Of a DNA stretch of 64,000 nucleotides, positions 1-9,398 are shown piece after piece. Source of the DNA: Candidatus Accumulibacter cognatus (GTDB lineage: Bacteria > Pseudomonadota > Gammaproteobacteria > Burkholderiales > Rhodocyclaceae); contig CP058708.1 in NCBI GenBank assembly GCA_013414765.1, positions 248,001 to 312,000 on the forward strand, in the 5' to 3' direction. Position 1 is the first letter of the stretch, and every line of letters begins with the position of its first letter. Made by a program: the position numbers and the translations under genes. The notes under the pieces are model-generated. The model was not told where the DNA came from. It did no database searches and saw only the letters and a list, made by a program, of their open reading frames with translations.

Positions 1-1
1 C

Positions 2-619
2 AACTGGCGTTCTCCGGGCTTTGCTCAGACCGACAGTCATCCGGTCGTTTGCGTCAGCTGGAATGACACGCAGGCCTATATCGCCTGGCTCAACGGCGGT
101 GCTGCCGGGTACCGGCTGCCAAGCGAGGCTGAATGGGAATATGCCGCGCGTGGCGGCAGCGTCACGCCACGCCCGTGGAGCGATACCGGCAACTTCTTTG
201 CCCGCGTGTTCCAGTCCAACAAGGGAACGGATCCCGACCAGCCTCCGAGCCGTACCTGCCGCAATGCCAACGTCGCCGATGAAACGCTGAAGAAGCTGCT
301 GGCCTGGCCGGTCACCCATAATTGCAGCGATGCTCAGGCCTACAGCAGCAGTGGCGGCTATTTTGGCCGCAACGGCTTCAGCCTGTATGACATGATCGGC
401 AATGTCTGGGAATGGACGCAGGACTGCTGGAACCCGAACCACAGCGGCGCGCCGCTTGATGGCAAGGCACGCACCTCTGGCGATTGCGCGCAGCGGGTGA
501 TTCGCGGAGGTAGCTGGAGCAGCGGCCCGGCTTATGCCCGCTCCGCCGCACGACAGAAGTACGCCGCATCCTACCGGGCCTCCGACCTCGGTTTTCGGCT
601 CGCGAAAAACCCGTCCTGA
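2..619 (+). CDS. SUMF1/FGE-sulfatase-fold protein, 3' part only
   Basis: The gene enters from the left edge, so only the last 205 codons are present. The frame carries the family hallmarks in order: RLPSEAEWEYAARGG, GNVWEWTQDCW, RVIRGGSWSS and the terminal LGFRLA. This fold is used by formylglycine-generating enzyme, which oxidises the sulfatase active-site cysteine, and by many relatives with other roles. In true FGE a cysteine pair lies just after the RGGS block; here that stretch (GGSWSSGPAYARSAARQKY) has no cysteine, so FGE activity is doubtful from what is visible. It may be a PvdO-like or regulatory SUMF1 protein, or the domain of a larger protein. It converges on metZ with a 93-bp gap. 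Confidence 0.85.
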   Translation, partial: NWRSPGFAQTDSHPVVCVSWNDTQAYIAWLNGGAAGYRLPSEAEWEYAARGGSVTPRPWSDTGNFFARVFQSNKGTDPDQPPSRTCRNANVADETLKKLLAWPVTHNCSDAQAYSSSGGYFGRNGFSLYDMIGNVWEWTQDCWNPNHSGAPLDGKARTSGDCAQRVIRGGSWSSGPAYARSAARQKYAASYRASDLGFRLAKNPS

Positions 620-712
620 TCGCCGGGAGCACGGATCGCCCCATCTGGCGGACCAGCCGCCACGGCAAAGCCGTATAGAGAAGGCCTGTCCTGGTCAGTT
701 CGCCAGAGACGG

Positions 713-1894
713 CTAGATCAACGACAGGCCCGTTTCAAGGTCCTTCTGCAGATCCAGCACGTCTTCGAGACCCACCGCGATGCGCAGCAAGCCCTCGGTG
801 ATTCCAGCCGCTGCCCGCTGCTCCGGCGTGATGCGGCCGTGCGTGGTCGAGGCGGGGTGCGTCAGCGTGGTTTTGGTGTCGCCGAGGTTGGCCGTGATCG
901 ACAAAAGCCGGCAGCTATCGACGATTTTCCAGGCTTCTGCACGGGCGCCCTTGACTTCGAAGGAGACGATGGCCCCCCCGCTTTTCTGCTGGCCTTGCGC
1001 GAGTTCGAACTGCGGGTGAGACGGCAGGCCGGGATAGTAGACGCGCGCTACCCGCGGATGATCTTCCAGCCACCGCGCGAGCTGCAAGGCCTTTGACGTT
1101 TGTGCTTCGAGGCGGATCTGCAGCGTCTCCATGCCTTTCAGCAACACCCAGGCGTTGAATGCGGAAAGTGTCGGGCCAGCGGTACGCAGGAACTTGAACA
1201 CTTCATCGGTCAGTGGCTTTGGCCCGGCGACCGCGCCACCGAGAACCCGACCCTGTCCATCGAGAAATTTGGTCGCCGAATGAACGACCAGATCCGCGCC
1301 GAGATCGAGCGGACGCTGGAGAATCGGCGTACAGAAACAGTTATCGACCGCCACCAGCACGCCCTGCGCGTGCGCAATGCCGACCAGAGCAGCGATATCA
1401 GCGATCTCGGTCAGCGGATTCGACGGGGTTTCAAGGAAGAACAGCTTCGTTTCCGGCCGCATCGCGGCATGCCAGGCGGTGACATCGGTCTGGGCGACAA
1501 AGCTGGTCTGGATCCCGAAGCGCGGCATGATGGTTCCGAGCAACTGCTGGGTGGCACCGAACAAACCCGTCGAGGCGACGATGTGATCGCCGCTGCTGCA
1601 CAGCGCCATCACCAGCGAAAGGATCGCCGACATCCCGGAGGCAGTGGCTATGCACGCCTCTGCGCCTTCCAGAGCGGCGAGACGATCCTGAAAGACCGCG
1701 ACCGTCGGGTTGGTGAAGCGCGAGTACACATTGCCTTCTTCCTCGCCTGAAAAACGGGCTGCAGCCTCTGCAGCCGTGTTGAAGACAAAACTCGAGGTCA
1801 GGTAGAGCGCTTCACTGTGCTCGTTGAATTGGCTACGTTCCTGACCCGCGCGCACAGCCAGCGTCTCCAGGGAATATCCTCGCTTGCTCTCCAT
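713..1894 (-). CDS. metZ: O-succinylhomoserine sulfhydrylase (Cys/Met metabolism PLP enzyme)
   Basis: A 393-residue PLP enzyme of the gamma-family (Cys/Met metabolism). It makes homocysteine directly from O-succinylhomoserine and sulfide in methionine synthesis. The fold signature is clear: SGMSAILSL phosphate-binding loop, VDNCFCTP, and the Schiff-base lysine in VVHSATKFLDGQGRVLGG. The choice of metZ over metB or metC rests on the FLDGQGRVLGG stretch and on the position directly downstream of purF, which is typical in betaproteobacteria. I chose ATG at 1894 because GGAGA lies about 5 bases upstream; an in-frame ATG at 1906 is the alternative. The gap to the purF stop is 17 bp, so it is probably the last gene of the cvpA-purF operon. 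Confidence 0.92.
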   Translation of the reverse strand: MESKRGYSLETLAVRAGQERSQFNEHSEALYLTSSFVFNTAAEAAARFSGEEEGNVYSRFTNPTVAVFQDRLAALEGAEACIATASGMSAILSLVMALCSSGDHIVASTGLFGATQQLLGTIMPRFGIQTSFVAQTDVTAWHAAMRPETKLFFLETPSNPLTEIADIAALVGIAHAQGVLVAVDNCFCTPILQRPLDLGADLVVHSATKFLDGQGRVLGGAVAGPKPLTDEVFKFLRTAGPTLSAFNAWVLLKGMETLQIRLEAQTSKALQLARWLEDHPRVARVYYPGLPSHPQFELAQGQQKSGGAIVSFEVKGARAEAWKIVDSCRLLSITANLGDTKTTLTHPASTTHGRITPEQRAAAGITEGLLRIAVGLEDVLDLQKDLETGLSLI

Positions 1895-1911
1895 CGTGTT
1901 CTCCATCGCGC

Positions 1912-3438
1912 TCAGCCAGCCGACAGCAGGTTGAGATGCAACTGTTTCGACGCCCAGCGCTCTTCCTTGGTCGTTTTTTGGTGGCCCGCGCGGGCCATCT
2001 CGATAGCCGTCAGATATTCCGTGCTGACGTCGCCGGTCACATAGCAGCCATCGAAACACGAGGTATCGAAATGGCAAAGCGACGGTTTCAATTCACGGAT
2101 CGAGGCCTTCAGTGCGTCCAGATCCTGATAGACCAAGGCATCGGCACCGATTTCACGAGCAATCTGCTCGCCGGTACGGCCGGTCGCAATCAGCTCGCTA
2201 CGCGTCGGCATGTCGATTCCATAAACATTCGGGTAACGCACCGGTGGAGAAGCGGATGCGAAGAAAACCTTCAACGCACCGGCAGCGCGAGCCATCTCGA
2301 CGATCTCGCGGCTGGTCGTGCCGCGCACGATCGAATCATCGACCAGCAGGACCCGCTTGCCCTTGAATTCCTGCGCCACGGTGTTCAGTTTCTGGCGCAC
2401 CGAGCGCGCCCGCGTTGCCTGGCCCGGCATGATGAACGTGCGGCCGATGTAGCGGTTCTTGACAAATCCTTCGCGGTACGGAACGCCGATGCGCTGTGCC
2501 AGCTGCATCGCCGACGGGCGACTCGAATCGGGAATCGGGATGACCACGTCGATCTGGTCGTAGGGAATGTGCTTGAGCAGTTTGTCAGCGAGATGTTCGC
2601 CCATGTTCAAGCGTGCTTCATAAACTGAAACTCCGTCGATCACCGAGTCCGGCCGCGCCAGATAGACGAATTCGAAAATGCAGGGGGACAGTGCCGCATG
2701 CTGCGCACACTGGCGCTGATGCAAATGGTGATCGAGATCGATGAAGATCGCCTCGCCGGGGTCGACATCGCGAAGGACCTGAAAACCCAGGGTATCGAGC
2801 GCGACCGATTCGGAGGCAAACAGGTACTCGGTACCCTCGGGGGTCTCGTTGAAACCGAATACCAGCGGCCGAATCCCGAATGGATCGCGGAACGCAAGCA
2901 GGCCGTGACCGGCGATCATCGCCACCACCGCATAGGCCCCCCGGCAACGGCGATGCACCGCCGCCACCGCAGCAAAGATGGTGTCGAGATCCAGCCAACA
3001 TCCCTTGGCGGTTGCCTGCAGCTCGTGTGCCAGTGTGTTCAGCAGTACCTCTGAATCCGAACCGGTATTGATGTGTCGCAGATCCTGACAGAACATCTCT
3101 TCCTTGAGTTGTTCCGCATTGGTCAGGTTGCCGTTGTGTCCAAGAACGATCCCGAACGGCGAGTTCACATAGAATGGTTGCGAGAGAGCCGCGTCGAAAG
3201 CTGAACCGGCGGTCGGGTAGCGGCAATGGGCAATCCCCATGTTGCCCGGCAGAGCCCGCATGTTTCGGGTACGAAATACGTCGCGGACCAGCCCCGATCC
3301 TTTGTGCATATGAAACGCATCGTCTTCGGCGGTGACGATGCCGGCAGCGTCTTGACCGCGATGCTGCAGGACCATCAGCCCATCATAAAGCAGCTGGTTG
3401 ACCGGCGTGGTTGCAACAACCCCGAGAATTCCGCACAT
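1912..3438 (-). CDS. purF: Amidophosphoribosyltransferase
   Basis: 508 residues, full length. First committed step of purine synthesis: transfers glutamine amide nitrogen to PRPP. The N-terminal nucleophile Cys2 follows the initiator Met (MCGILGVV) and needs Met removal only, with no propeptide. The Ntn-hydrolase part includes QHRGQDAAGI and the GHNGNLTNA loop; the C-terminal phosphoribosyltransferase part carries the PRPP loop VLLVDDSIVRGTTS near residues 360-373. It sits 11 bp after cvpA and 17 bp before metZ, the standard betaproteobacterial order. Confidence 0.97.
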   Translation of the reverse strand: MCGILGVVATTPVNQLLYDGLMVLQHRGQDAAGIVTAEDDAFHMHKGSGLVRDVFRTRNMRALPGNMGIAHCRYPTAGSAFDAALSQPFYVNSPFGIVLGHNGNLTNAEQLKEEMFCQDLRHINTGSDSEVLLNTLAHELQATAKGCWLDLDTIFAAVAAVHRRCRGAYAVVAMIAGHGLLAFRDPFGIRPLVFGFNETPEGTEYLFASESVALDTLGFQVLRDVDPGEAIFIDLDHHLHQRQCAQHAALSPCIFEFVYLARPDSVIDGVSVYEARLNMGEHLADKLLKHIPYDQIDVVIPIPDSSRPSAMQLAQRIGVPYREGFVKNRYIGRTFIMPGQATRARSVRQKLNTVAQEFKGKRVLLVDDSIVRGTTSREIVEMARAAGALKVFFASASPPVRYPNVYGIDMPTRSELIATGRTGEQIAREIGADALVYQDLDALKASIRELKPSLCHFDTSCFDGCYVTGDVSTEYLTAIEMARAGHQKTTKEERWASKQLHLNLLSAG

Positions 3439-3449
3439 AGTCTTGTTCC

Positions 3450-3941
3450 CTACCCAAACCTGATTCGTTTCGCCACGTCGGATGGCAACCAGGACTTGCT
3501 GGCCAGAACGGCCGTTTCAAGCGGGGCAGCGAAATACGCCTCACTCCACCACTTCTCTTTCGGCAACGCCGTCATGCCGCCAACGGCAACCAGGATCAAT
3601 ACGATCACCAGGCCACGGGCAACACCGAAGATCACTCCCAGAAGGCGATCACTCAGCGTCATTCCCAGCGCCTTGATCAGGCGACGCACGGCCAGGCGAA
3701 GCAGTGCCATGAGCACCAGCGTGGCCATGAACACAGTTACCCAGCCGGCCACGATGCGTAACGTCGGGTCAGCAATGGCCGTCGCAAACCCGTTCGCAAG
3801 CAGTGCTCCCCACCACTTCGCAGCAAAGAAAGCCAGCACCCAAGCCACCAGGGCGATGATCTCGCCGACCACGCCACGCCACACGCCTAGCAACAGGGAA
3901 GCTGCGACGATCAACAGGACCAGGTAATCAAAGACTGTCAT
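3450..3941 (-). CDS. cvpA: CvpA family inner-membrane protein
   Basis: 163 residues with four predicted membrane segments: around residues 5-25, 27-45, 65-85 and 105-125. CvpA family proteins are named for colicin V production in Escherichia coli and are linked to envelope homeostasis; the biochemical role is not settled. The start ATG overlaps the stop of the upstream SPOR gene in an ATGA, showing translational coupling, and purF follows after 11 bp. The family assignment comes from size, topology and the fixed position before purF. Confidence 0.9.
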   Translation of the reverse strand: MTVFDYLVLLIVAASLLLGVWRGVVGEIIALVAWVLAFFAAKWWGALLANGFATAIADPTLRIVAGWVTVFMATLVLMALLRLAVRRLIKALGMTLSDRLLGVIFGVARGLVIVLILVAVGGMTALPKEKWWSEAYFAAPLETAVLASKSWLPSDVAKRIRFG

Positions 3942-4978
3942 TGCCTGCCGGCGACGACCCCAGTGACGCCAATTTTCTGCAGTTGTTCGAGCGCCTTTTC
4001 AGCGGCTTCCCGATTCGGGAAAGGACCGGCGCGCACACGCGTTTTCTTGCCATCGGGCGAATCAAGAATCTCGGTATAGCTATTGACTCCGGCTGCGCTG
4101 ATCTTGCTCTGCAACTGTTTGGCGTTATCTGGGTTGGTGAAGGCCCCGATCAGGATCACCCGTTGCCCGCCAGATTTTGCCGCTGCCGATTCAGGGGGCT
4201 TGCCGGCTGGAGCAGAATGCGAGTGATCGTCGGAAGGCGATTTGCCGGCCTCTTCGGAAGCGGTCTCTGGCGTCTTCTCGGCGGGCTTGTCAACCTTCTT
4301 GACCGGTGCTTTTTCAGGCGGTTTTTCAACCGGCTTCTCGATCGCCTTTTCCGCAGGCAGCTTGTCGGCAGTTTTTTCGACCTTCTTTTCGACTTTCTTT
4401 TCAATCGGCTTTTCGGGCACCTTTTCGACCGGTTTCTCAGGCGTCTTCTCGATCGTCTTTTCAACAGGTTTACCGGTTTTGGCCGCCTTGTCCGGCGATG
4501 TCTCCGCCAGTTTCACGGGTTTCTTGTCGACCGTTTTCTCCGGCATTTTCTCCGCCGGCTTGACGACTTTCTTTTCAGCGGCTTTCTCGGGTACTTTCTC
4601 TGGCGCTTGGGCGACTTTGGCAGCCTTGTCGCCGCTTTTCTCGATCGACCTGGCCGGGACAGTGGCGGGATTAGCGGCCGGCTTGGCGATCGGAACGGCC
4701 ACTGGCGACTGCTCAGTCGCGCCGCCAGATGGCATGGCTTTCTGCGGCTCGCCACTGACGGCAGGTGCGGCTGCCCTGGCTGCCAGATCCTTGGGTTGGG
4801 AAAGCAACGGCTCCTGACCAGGAATGCGTATCGGTACATCCTGCACCAGCTGCTTCGGCTCCTCGTCCAGGACCATGGGCAGGATCACGGCAGCCAGTCC
4901 CGCGAACGCGACCGCGCCCACGAGGCGGCGACGAGCCCGTTTCTTGAGCTGAAGTTGCGGATCAGGTGATTCGGTCAT
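3938..4978 (-). CDS. SPOR-domain protein (DedD-like) with long Pro-Glu-Lys linker
   Basis: 346 residues. A basic N-terminus (KKRARRR) precedes one membrane segment at about 18-36 (LVGAVAFAGLAAVILPMVL). Then comes a very long low-complexity linker, and a C-terminal SPOR domain (about 270-346: RVILIGAFTNPDNAKQLQ ... VRAGPFPNREAAEKALEQL). SPOR domains bind denuded septal peptidoglycan, so this is probably a periplasmic division protein anchored in the inner membrane. From about residue 110 to 245 the linker is built of near-regular four-residue units such as PVEK, TPEK and VPEK, alternating Pro, Glu and Lys. It overlaps cvpA by 4 bp and follows folC after 27 bp. Confidence 0.9.
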   Translation of the reverse strand: MTESPDPQLQLKKRARRRLVGAVAFAGLAAVILPMVLDEEPKQLVQDVPIRIPGQEPLLSQPKDLAARAAAPAVSGEPQKAMPSGGATEQSPVAVPIAKPAANPATVPARSIEKSGDKAAKVAQAPEKVPEKAAEKKVVKPAEKMPEKTVDKKPVKLAETSPDKAAKTGKPVEKTIEKTPEKPVEKVPEKPIEKKVEKKVEKTADKLPAEKAIEKPVEKPPEKAPVKKVDKPAEKTPETASEEAGKSPSDDHSHSAPAGKPPESAAAKSGGQRVILIGAFTNPDNAKQLQSKISAAGVNSYTEILDSPDGKKTRVRAGPFPNREAAEKALEQLQKIGVTGVVAGRQ

Positions 4979-5005
4979 CGCTGGAATCCACTCGCGTCGC
5001 TTTGA

Positions 5006-6325
5006 TCAGCGACCATGTTGCATGCTGTGCATGACGGCCGCGACCGTGTAGAACGATCCAAAAACGATGATTCTACCATTTTCCTCGGCCAACTCTGCAG
5101 AACGCGCGAAGGCTTGCCGCGGTGAGGCAAAACACTCGACACGACCGCCGAGGCCGGCGCTGCTGACGGCCGCAGCCAGGACGACCGCCGATGCGCCACG
5201 TGGCACATCGAGGTCGGCCAGTAGCCAGGTATCCACCTTGCCGGCCAAGGGCGCCAGCGAACCGGCGATGTCCTTGTCGGCAAGCATTCCGACAACGGCA
5301 ATCGTCCTGCTGGAGAAAGCCATGTCGCCCAGGTTGTCTGCCAGGACGCCCACCGCCTGGGGATTGTGTGCCACATCGAGGACAATCGCCGGACGACCCG
5401 GCAACACCTGGAAACGCCCCGGCAAATCCGGTTCGATCAGCCCGCTCCGGATCGCCTGCATCGAAACCGGTAAGCGCTGTCCAAGCAGGTCGACGACGAA
5501 AAGAGCGGCCGAGGCATTGCGCAGCTGGCAGGCGCCGCGCAAACCAGGATTCGCGAGGCCACTCCGGCGCCGGCCACCATTCCGCCAGAAGGTCCATTGC
5601 AACCGCTCACCGAAATGACCGAAATCACGACCCAGCAGGTACAGGTCGGCGCCAATGGCCTGCGCATGTGACAGCAGCGATTGCGGCGGTTCCGGATCCG
5701 CGCATACTGCCGGTCTGCTCGCACGAAAGATGCCGGCCTTCTCGAAACCAATGGCCTCGCGTGTCGAACCGAGCCAGTCGGTATGATCGAGCGCGACACT
5801 GGTCACCACGGCGCAATCGGGATCATAGGCATTGACTGCATCGAGGCGGCCACCCAGCCCAACTTCGAGAATCATCACTTCGACCTCGCGGACACGGAAA
5901 ACCTCGATGGCGGCCAAAGTACCAAACTCGAAATACGTCAGTGCGACATCGCCAGCGGCCTGTCGCGCCGCCTCAACGCGGGCAAAGGCCTCACATAGCC
6001 CGACGTCGTCTACCGGGATCCGATCAACACGCACCCGCTCGTTGTACTTCAGCAGATGCGGCGAAGTGTAGCAACCCACGCGGTAACCGGCGAAATGGTA
6101 GATCGCTTCAAGGTAGGCGCAGGTCGAACCCTTGCCGTTGGTGCCGCCGACGGTGACCAGTGGACATTGCGGATGCCGGCCCAATTCCCGCTTGACGCGC
6201 TGGACTCGTTCCAGCCCCAACTCGATTCCCGCCTGCCCGCGCGGGTGGAGGCTTTCGAGCTGCGCCAGCCAGCGTTCCAGCGTGTGCTCAGGGATCGCCG
6301 ATGCCCTGCCTTCCCCTTTGCTCAC
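5006..6325 (-). CDS. folC: Bifunctional folylpolyglutamate/dihydrofolate synthase
   Basis: 439 residues. Adds L-glutamate to dihydropteroate and to folates. It belongs to the Mur ligase-like ATPases: P-loop VTVGGTNGKGSTCAYLEA (about residues 58-75), ALDHTDWLG, and FEKAGIFR, with the C-terminal domain containing VLDVAHNPQA. The start used is GTG; no strong ribosome binding site is visible and an internal start is possible, but the accD stop lies only 10 bp upstream. Part of the accD-folC-SPOR-cvpA-purF run. Confidence 0.95.
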   Translation of the reverse strand: MSKGEGRASAIPEHTLERWLAQLESLHPRGQAGIELGLERVQRVKRELGRHPQCPLVTVGGTNGKGSTCAYLEAIYHFAGYRVGCYTSPHLLKYNERVRVDRIPVDDVGLCEAFARVEAARQAAGDVALTYFEFGTLAAIEVFRVREVEVMILEVGLGGRLDAVNAYDPDCAVVTSVALDHTDWLGSTREAIGFEKAGIFRASRPAVCADPEPPQSLLSHAQAIGADLYLLGRDFGHFGERLQWTFWRNGGRRRSGLANPGLRGACQLRNASAALFVVDLLGQRLPVSMQAIRSGLIEPDLPGRFQVLPGRPAIVLDVAHNPQAVGVLADNLGDMAFSSRTIAVVGMLADKDIAGSLAPLAGKVDTWLLADLDVPRGASAVVLAAAVSSAGLGGRVECFASPRQAFARSAELAEENGRIIVFGSFYTVAAVMHSMQHGR

Positions 6326-6335
6326 ACCAAGCCGC

Positions 6336-7208
6336 TCACGGCAATGCCGGCCACTTCTTCAACAATGCCAGCAAGCCGGCAACCCGCACCTTCATCTCCC
6401 GGCGGTCGACGATCATGTCGATCGCCCCTTTTTCAAGCAGGAACTCAGATCGCTGGAAACCTTCCGGCAGAGTTTCACGAACGGTCTGCTCGATGACGCG
6501 CGGACCGGCGAAGCCGATCAGGGCGCCGGGTTCGGCAATCACCACATCGCCGAGGAAGGCGAAGGATGCCGACACCCCGCCCATCGTCGGATCCGTCAGA
6601 ATCGAGATGAAAGGCAGTCTGGCTTGTGAAAGGCGGGTCAATATGGCCGTCGTCTTGGCCATCTGCATCAGCGAAAACAGCCCCTCCTGCATTCGTGCAC
6701 CTCCCGAAGCGGTGACACAAATGAACGGCCGCTCCTGTTCGATCGCGGCCTGGACGCCACGCACGAAGCGTTCGCCAAGCACCGACCCCATCGAACCGCC
6801 CATGAAGTCGAACTCGAAAACGGCGAGGATCACCGGCAAGGTATGGATCGAACCGCTCAGGACAATCAGTGCGTCGGTCTCGCCGGTGGCCTCGGCAGCA
6901 TCCTGCAAACGATCCGGATAGCGACGACTGTCCTTGAACGACAGCGAATCGACCGGCAGTACCTCCGAACCGATCTCGGAACGTCCATCGACGTCAAGCA
7001 AGAGATCGATACGTGCCCGCGACTCCAGACGCTTGTGATGACCACACTTGGGGCAGACATTGCAGTTGCTCGCCAGATCGGTCGCATAGAGCACCGCCTC
7101 ACAGGCCGGACACTTGCTCCACAGGCCCTCGGGCAATGATGATCGGCGTGCGACACCGTTGTCATTGCGTTTGATTTTTGGCGGCAGCAGTTTGTTCAGT
7201 GAGCCCAT
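6336..7208 (-). CDS. accD: Acetyl-CoA carboxylase carboxyltransferase subunit beta
   Basis: 290 residues. With AccA it transfers carboxyl from carboxybiotin to acetyl-CoA, the first step of fatty acid synthesis. The N-terminal zinc ribbon is intact: Cys33, Cys36, Cys52 and Cys55 (CPAC ... CPKC). The crotonase-like core includes [12 protein letters not shown] and [12 protein letters not shown] with [16 protein letters not shown]. Its start overlaps the trpA stop by 13 bp. The trpA-accD-folC arrangement is a conserved proteobacterial order. Confidence 0.97.
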   Translation of the reverse strand: MGSLNKLLPPKIKRNDNGVARRSSLPEGLWSKCPACEAVLYATDLASNCNVCPKCGHHKRLESRARIDLLLDVDGRSEIGSEVLPVDSLSFKDSRRYPDRLQDAAEATGETDALIVLSGSIHTLPVILAVFEFDFMGGSMGSVLGERFVRGVQAAIEQERPFICVTASGGARMQEGLFSLMQMAKTTAILTRLSQARLPFISILTDPTMGGVSASFAFLGDVVIAEPGALIGFAGPRVIEQTVRETLPEGFQRSEFLLEKGAIDMIVDRREMKVRVAGLLALLKKWPALP

Positions 7209-8029
7209 GTCGTTCCTCCCGGAGCATTCATTACCGTATCCATCCCGCGCCGAATGTCGGTGACCAGGGCGAGCACCCTTGCGCAGGCCTGATCGGGTGG
7301 CGATTGCTCGATTTCTTCAATGATCCGGCTGCCGACCACCACGGCGTCGGCGATCGCTGCCACCGCGGCAGCCGTCGCTGCGTCACGAATCCCGAAACCG
7401 ACCCCCACCGGAACACCGGTGCGTGCCCGGATTTCCGGAAGGCGCGCGGCGACGGCCGTGACGTCCAAGGCTGCGGAACCGGTAACCCCTTTCAACGAGA
7501 CATAATAGATGTAGCCGCTGGCCAGGGCACCCACCTGCGAGACCCGTGCATCGCTCGAAGTCGGCGCCAACAGGAAGATCGGATCGAGGTCATGGCGGTG
7601 CAGGATGCGGGCAAACTCGATCCCTTCCTCGGGTGGATAATCGACCACCAGAACGCCATCCACCCCGGCAGCGGAGGCGGCTTTGGCGAAGGTCCCGACG
7701 CCCATCGACTCGATCGGGTTGGCGTAACCCATCAACACTATCGGAGTCTGCGGGTCGTCGACGCGAAAGCTCTCGACCAGTTCGAGCACCTGGCGCAGGC
7801 TGACGCCTTTCGCCAGAGCCCGCTCGGAAGCCCGCTGGATGGTCGGTCCATCGGCCATCGGGTCCGAGAAAGGCACGCCCAGTTCAATGATGTCGGCACC
7901 GGCCCTGACCAAGGCATGCAGCAAGGGCACGGTCAATGCCGGATCGGGGTCGCCGGCAGTGATGAACGGGATCAGGGCCTTGCGCCCCTGCGCCTGCAGG
8001 CGCTCGAATACAGCCTGTATTTTTGTCAT
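7196..8029 (-). CDS. trpA: Tryptophan synthase alpha chain
   Basis: 277 residues. Cleaves indole-3-glycerol phosphate and passes indole to TrpB. Both acid-base residues occupy the standard positions: Glu49 and Asp60 in [17 protein letters not shown]. The phosphate-binding part GFGIRDAAT is present. Only 2 bp separate it from trpB, as expected for equimolar expression, and it overlaps accD downstream. Confidence 0.97.
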   Translation of the reverse strand: MTKIQAVFERLQAQGRKALIPFITAGDPDPALTVPLLHALVRAGADIIELGVPFSDPMADGPTIQRASERALAKGVSLRQVLELVESFRVDDPQTPIVLMGYANPIESMGVGTFAKAASAAGVDGVLVVDYPPEEGIEFARILHRHDLDPIFLLAPTSSDARVSQVGALASGYIYYVSLKGVTGSAALDVTAVAARLPEIRARTGVPVGVGFGIRDAATAAAVAAIADAVVVGSRIIEEIEQSPPDQACARVLALVTDIRRGMDTVMNAPGGTTWAH

Positions 8030-8031
8030 GG

Positions 8032-9240
8032 TCAGAATTTGATCCCTGAGCGATCGGCAACGGTGTGCATGTCCTTGTCACCACGACCGGAGAGGTTGAC
8101 CAGCAGGATCTGGTCCTTTGCCAGGGTCGGTGCCAGCCGGGTCGCATACGCCAGGGCATGGCTCGACTCCAGCGCCGGAATGATGCCTTCAAGACGACAC
8201 AGGTCATGAAAAGCCTGCAGTGCCTCGGCATCACTGATGCTGACGTACTCGGCGCGACCACTATCCTTGAGCCAGGCGTGCTCAGGGCCAACCCCCGGAT
8301 AATCGAGACCCGCCGAAATCGAGTGCGTCTCGGTGATCTGGCCGTTCTCATCCTGCAGCAGATAGGTTCGGTTACCGTGCAATACACCGGGACGACCCGC
8401 CGTCAATGAGGCGGCATGATGTCCCGTGGCAATCCCCTCGCCCGCCGCCTCAACGCCGATCAGACGCACCCCGGCGAGCGGAATGTAGGGATAAAAGATC
8501 CCCATCGCATTCGAGCCACCGCCCACACAGGCAATCACGGCATCGGGCTGGCGACCGCACTGCTCCTGCATCTGCGCGATCGACTCGCGGCCGATGACCG
8601 ACTGGAAGTCGCGTACCAGCATCGGATAGGGATGCGGACCAGCCACCGTACCGATGATGTAGAAAGTGTCGGAGACGTTGGTCACCCAGTCGCGCATCGC
8701 TTCATTCAAGGCATCCTTGAGCGTCCTGGAACCGCTGTCCACCGGCACCACCACGGCCCCCAGCAGTTTCATGCGATACACATTGGCTGCCTGCCGCCGG
8801 ATGTCTTCCGAGCCCATGTAAACCACGCACTCCATGCCATAGCGCGCGGCCACGGTGGCCGTCGCCACGCCATGCTGGCCGGCACCCGTTTCAGCGATGA
8901 CGCGCGGCTTCCGCATGCGCCGCGCCAGCAGGGCCTGACCGATGCAGTTGTTGATCTTGTGTGCGCCGGTATGGTTCAAATCCTCGCGCTTCAGGTAAAT
9001 CCGGGCACCGCCGAGGACTTCGGACCAGCGTCTGGCGAAATAGACCGGACTTGGCCGGCCCACATAATGTTTGAGTTCATCATCGAATTCGGAGACGAAC
9101 CGCGGATCCCGCTGCGCGGCGGCATACGCCTCCTTGAGTTCATCAAGCGCCGCGATCAGGGTCTCGGCAACGAAGATGCCACCGTAGGGGCCAAAATGGC
9201 CTCTGGCGTCGGGCAAATCGTAGTCATGCTCGGCCATCAA
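8032..9240 (-). CDS. trpB: Tryptophan synthase beta chain
   Basis: 402 residues. Condenses indole with serine using PLP. The Schiff-base lysine is Lys95 in [10 protein letters not shown], and the PLP phosphate loop is [17 protein letters not shown]-type TrpB2 features are absent; this is the usual TrpB1 that partners TrpA. Two adjacent ATG codons could start it. Upstream, 158 bp without a gene separate it from trpF. Confidence 0.97.
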   Translation of the reverse strand: MMAEHDYDLPDARGHFGPYGGIFVAETLIAALDELKEAYAAAQRDPRFVSEFDDELKHYVGRPSPVYFARRWSEVLGGARIYLKREDLNHTGAHKINNCIGQALLARRMRKPRVIAETGAGQHGVATATVAARYGMECVVYMGSEDIRRQAANVYRMKLLGAVVVPVDSGSRTLKDALNEAMRDWVTNVSDTFYIIGTVAGPHPYPMLVRDFQSVIGRESIAQMQEQCGRQPDAVIACVGGGSNAMGIFYPYIPLAGVRLIGVEAAGEGIATGHHAASLTAGRPGVLHGNRTYLLQDENGQITETHSISAGLDYPGVGPEHAWLKDSGRAEYVSISDAEALQAFHDLCRLEGIIPALESSHALAYATRLAPTLAKDQILLVNLSGRGDKDMHTVADRSGIKF

Positions 9241-9398
9241 AATTCTCCTTGCGACAGGTTGGGACAGTGTGCACTACCTCTGCGAAAACAATCCGACCGT
9301 CGCTCCTCAGGTATGTTTGGCCAGGTAGTATCGCCAGCAAGTCCGCGTCCGACCCCCCGTTTTTCTGCGCATGAACAATCTCATCAGACCCTGCCGCA

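Noticed and set aside
4240-4820. Repeated short motifs resembling a repeat array
   Set aside because: These are the codons of the Pro-Glu-Lys linker of the SPOR protein; there are no constant repeats and spacers, so no CRISPR.
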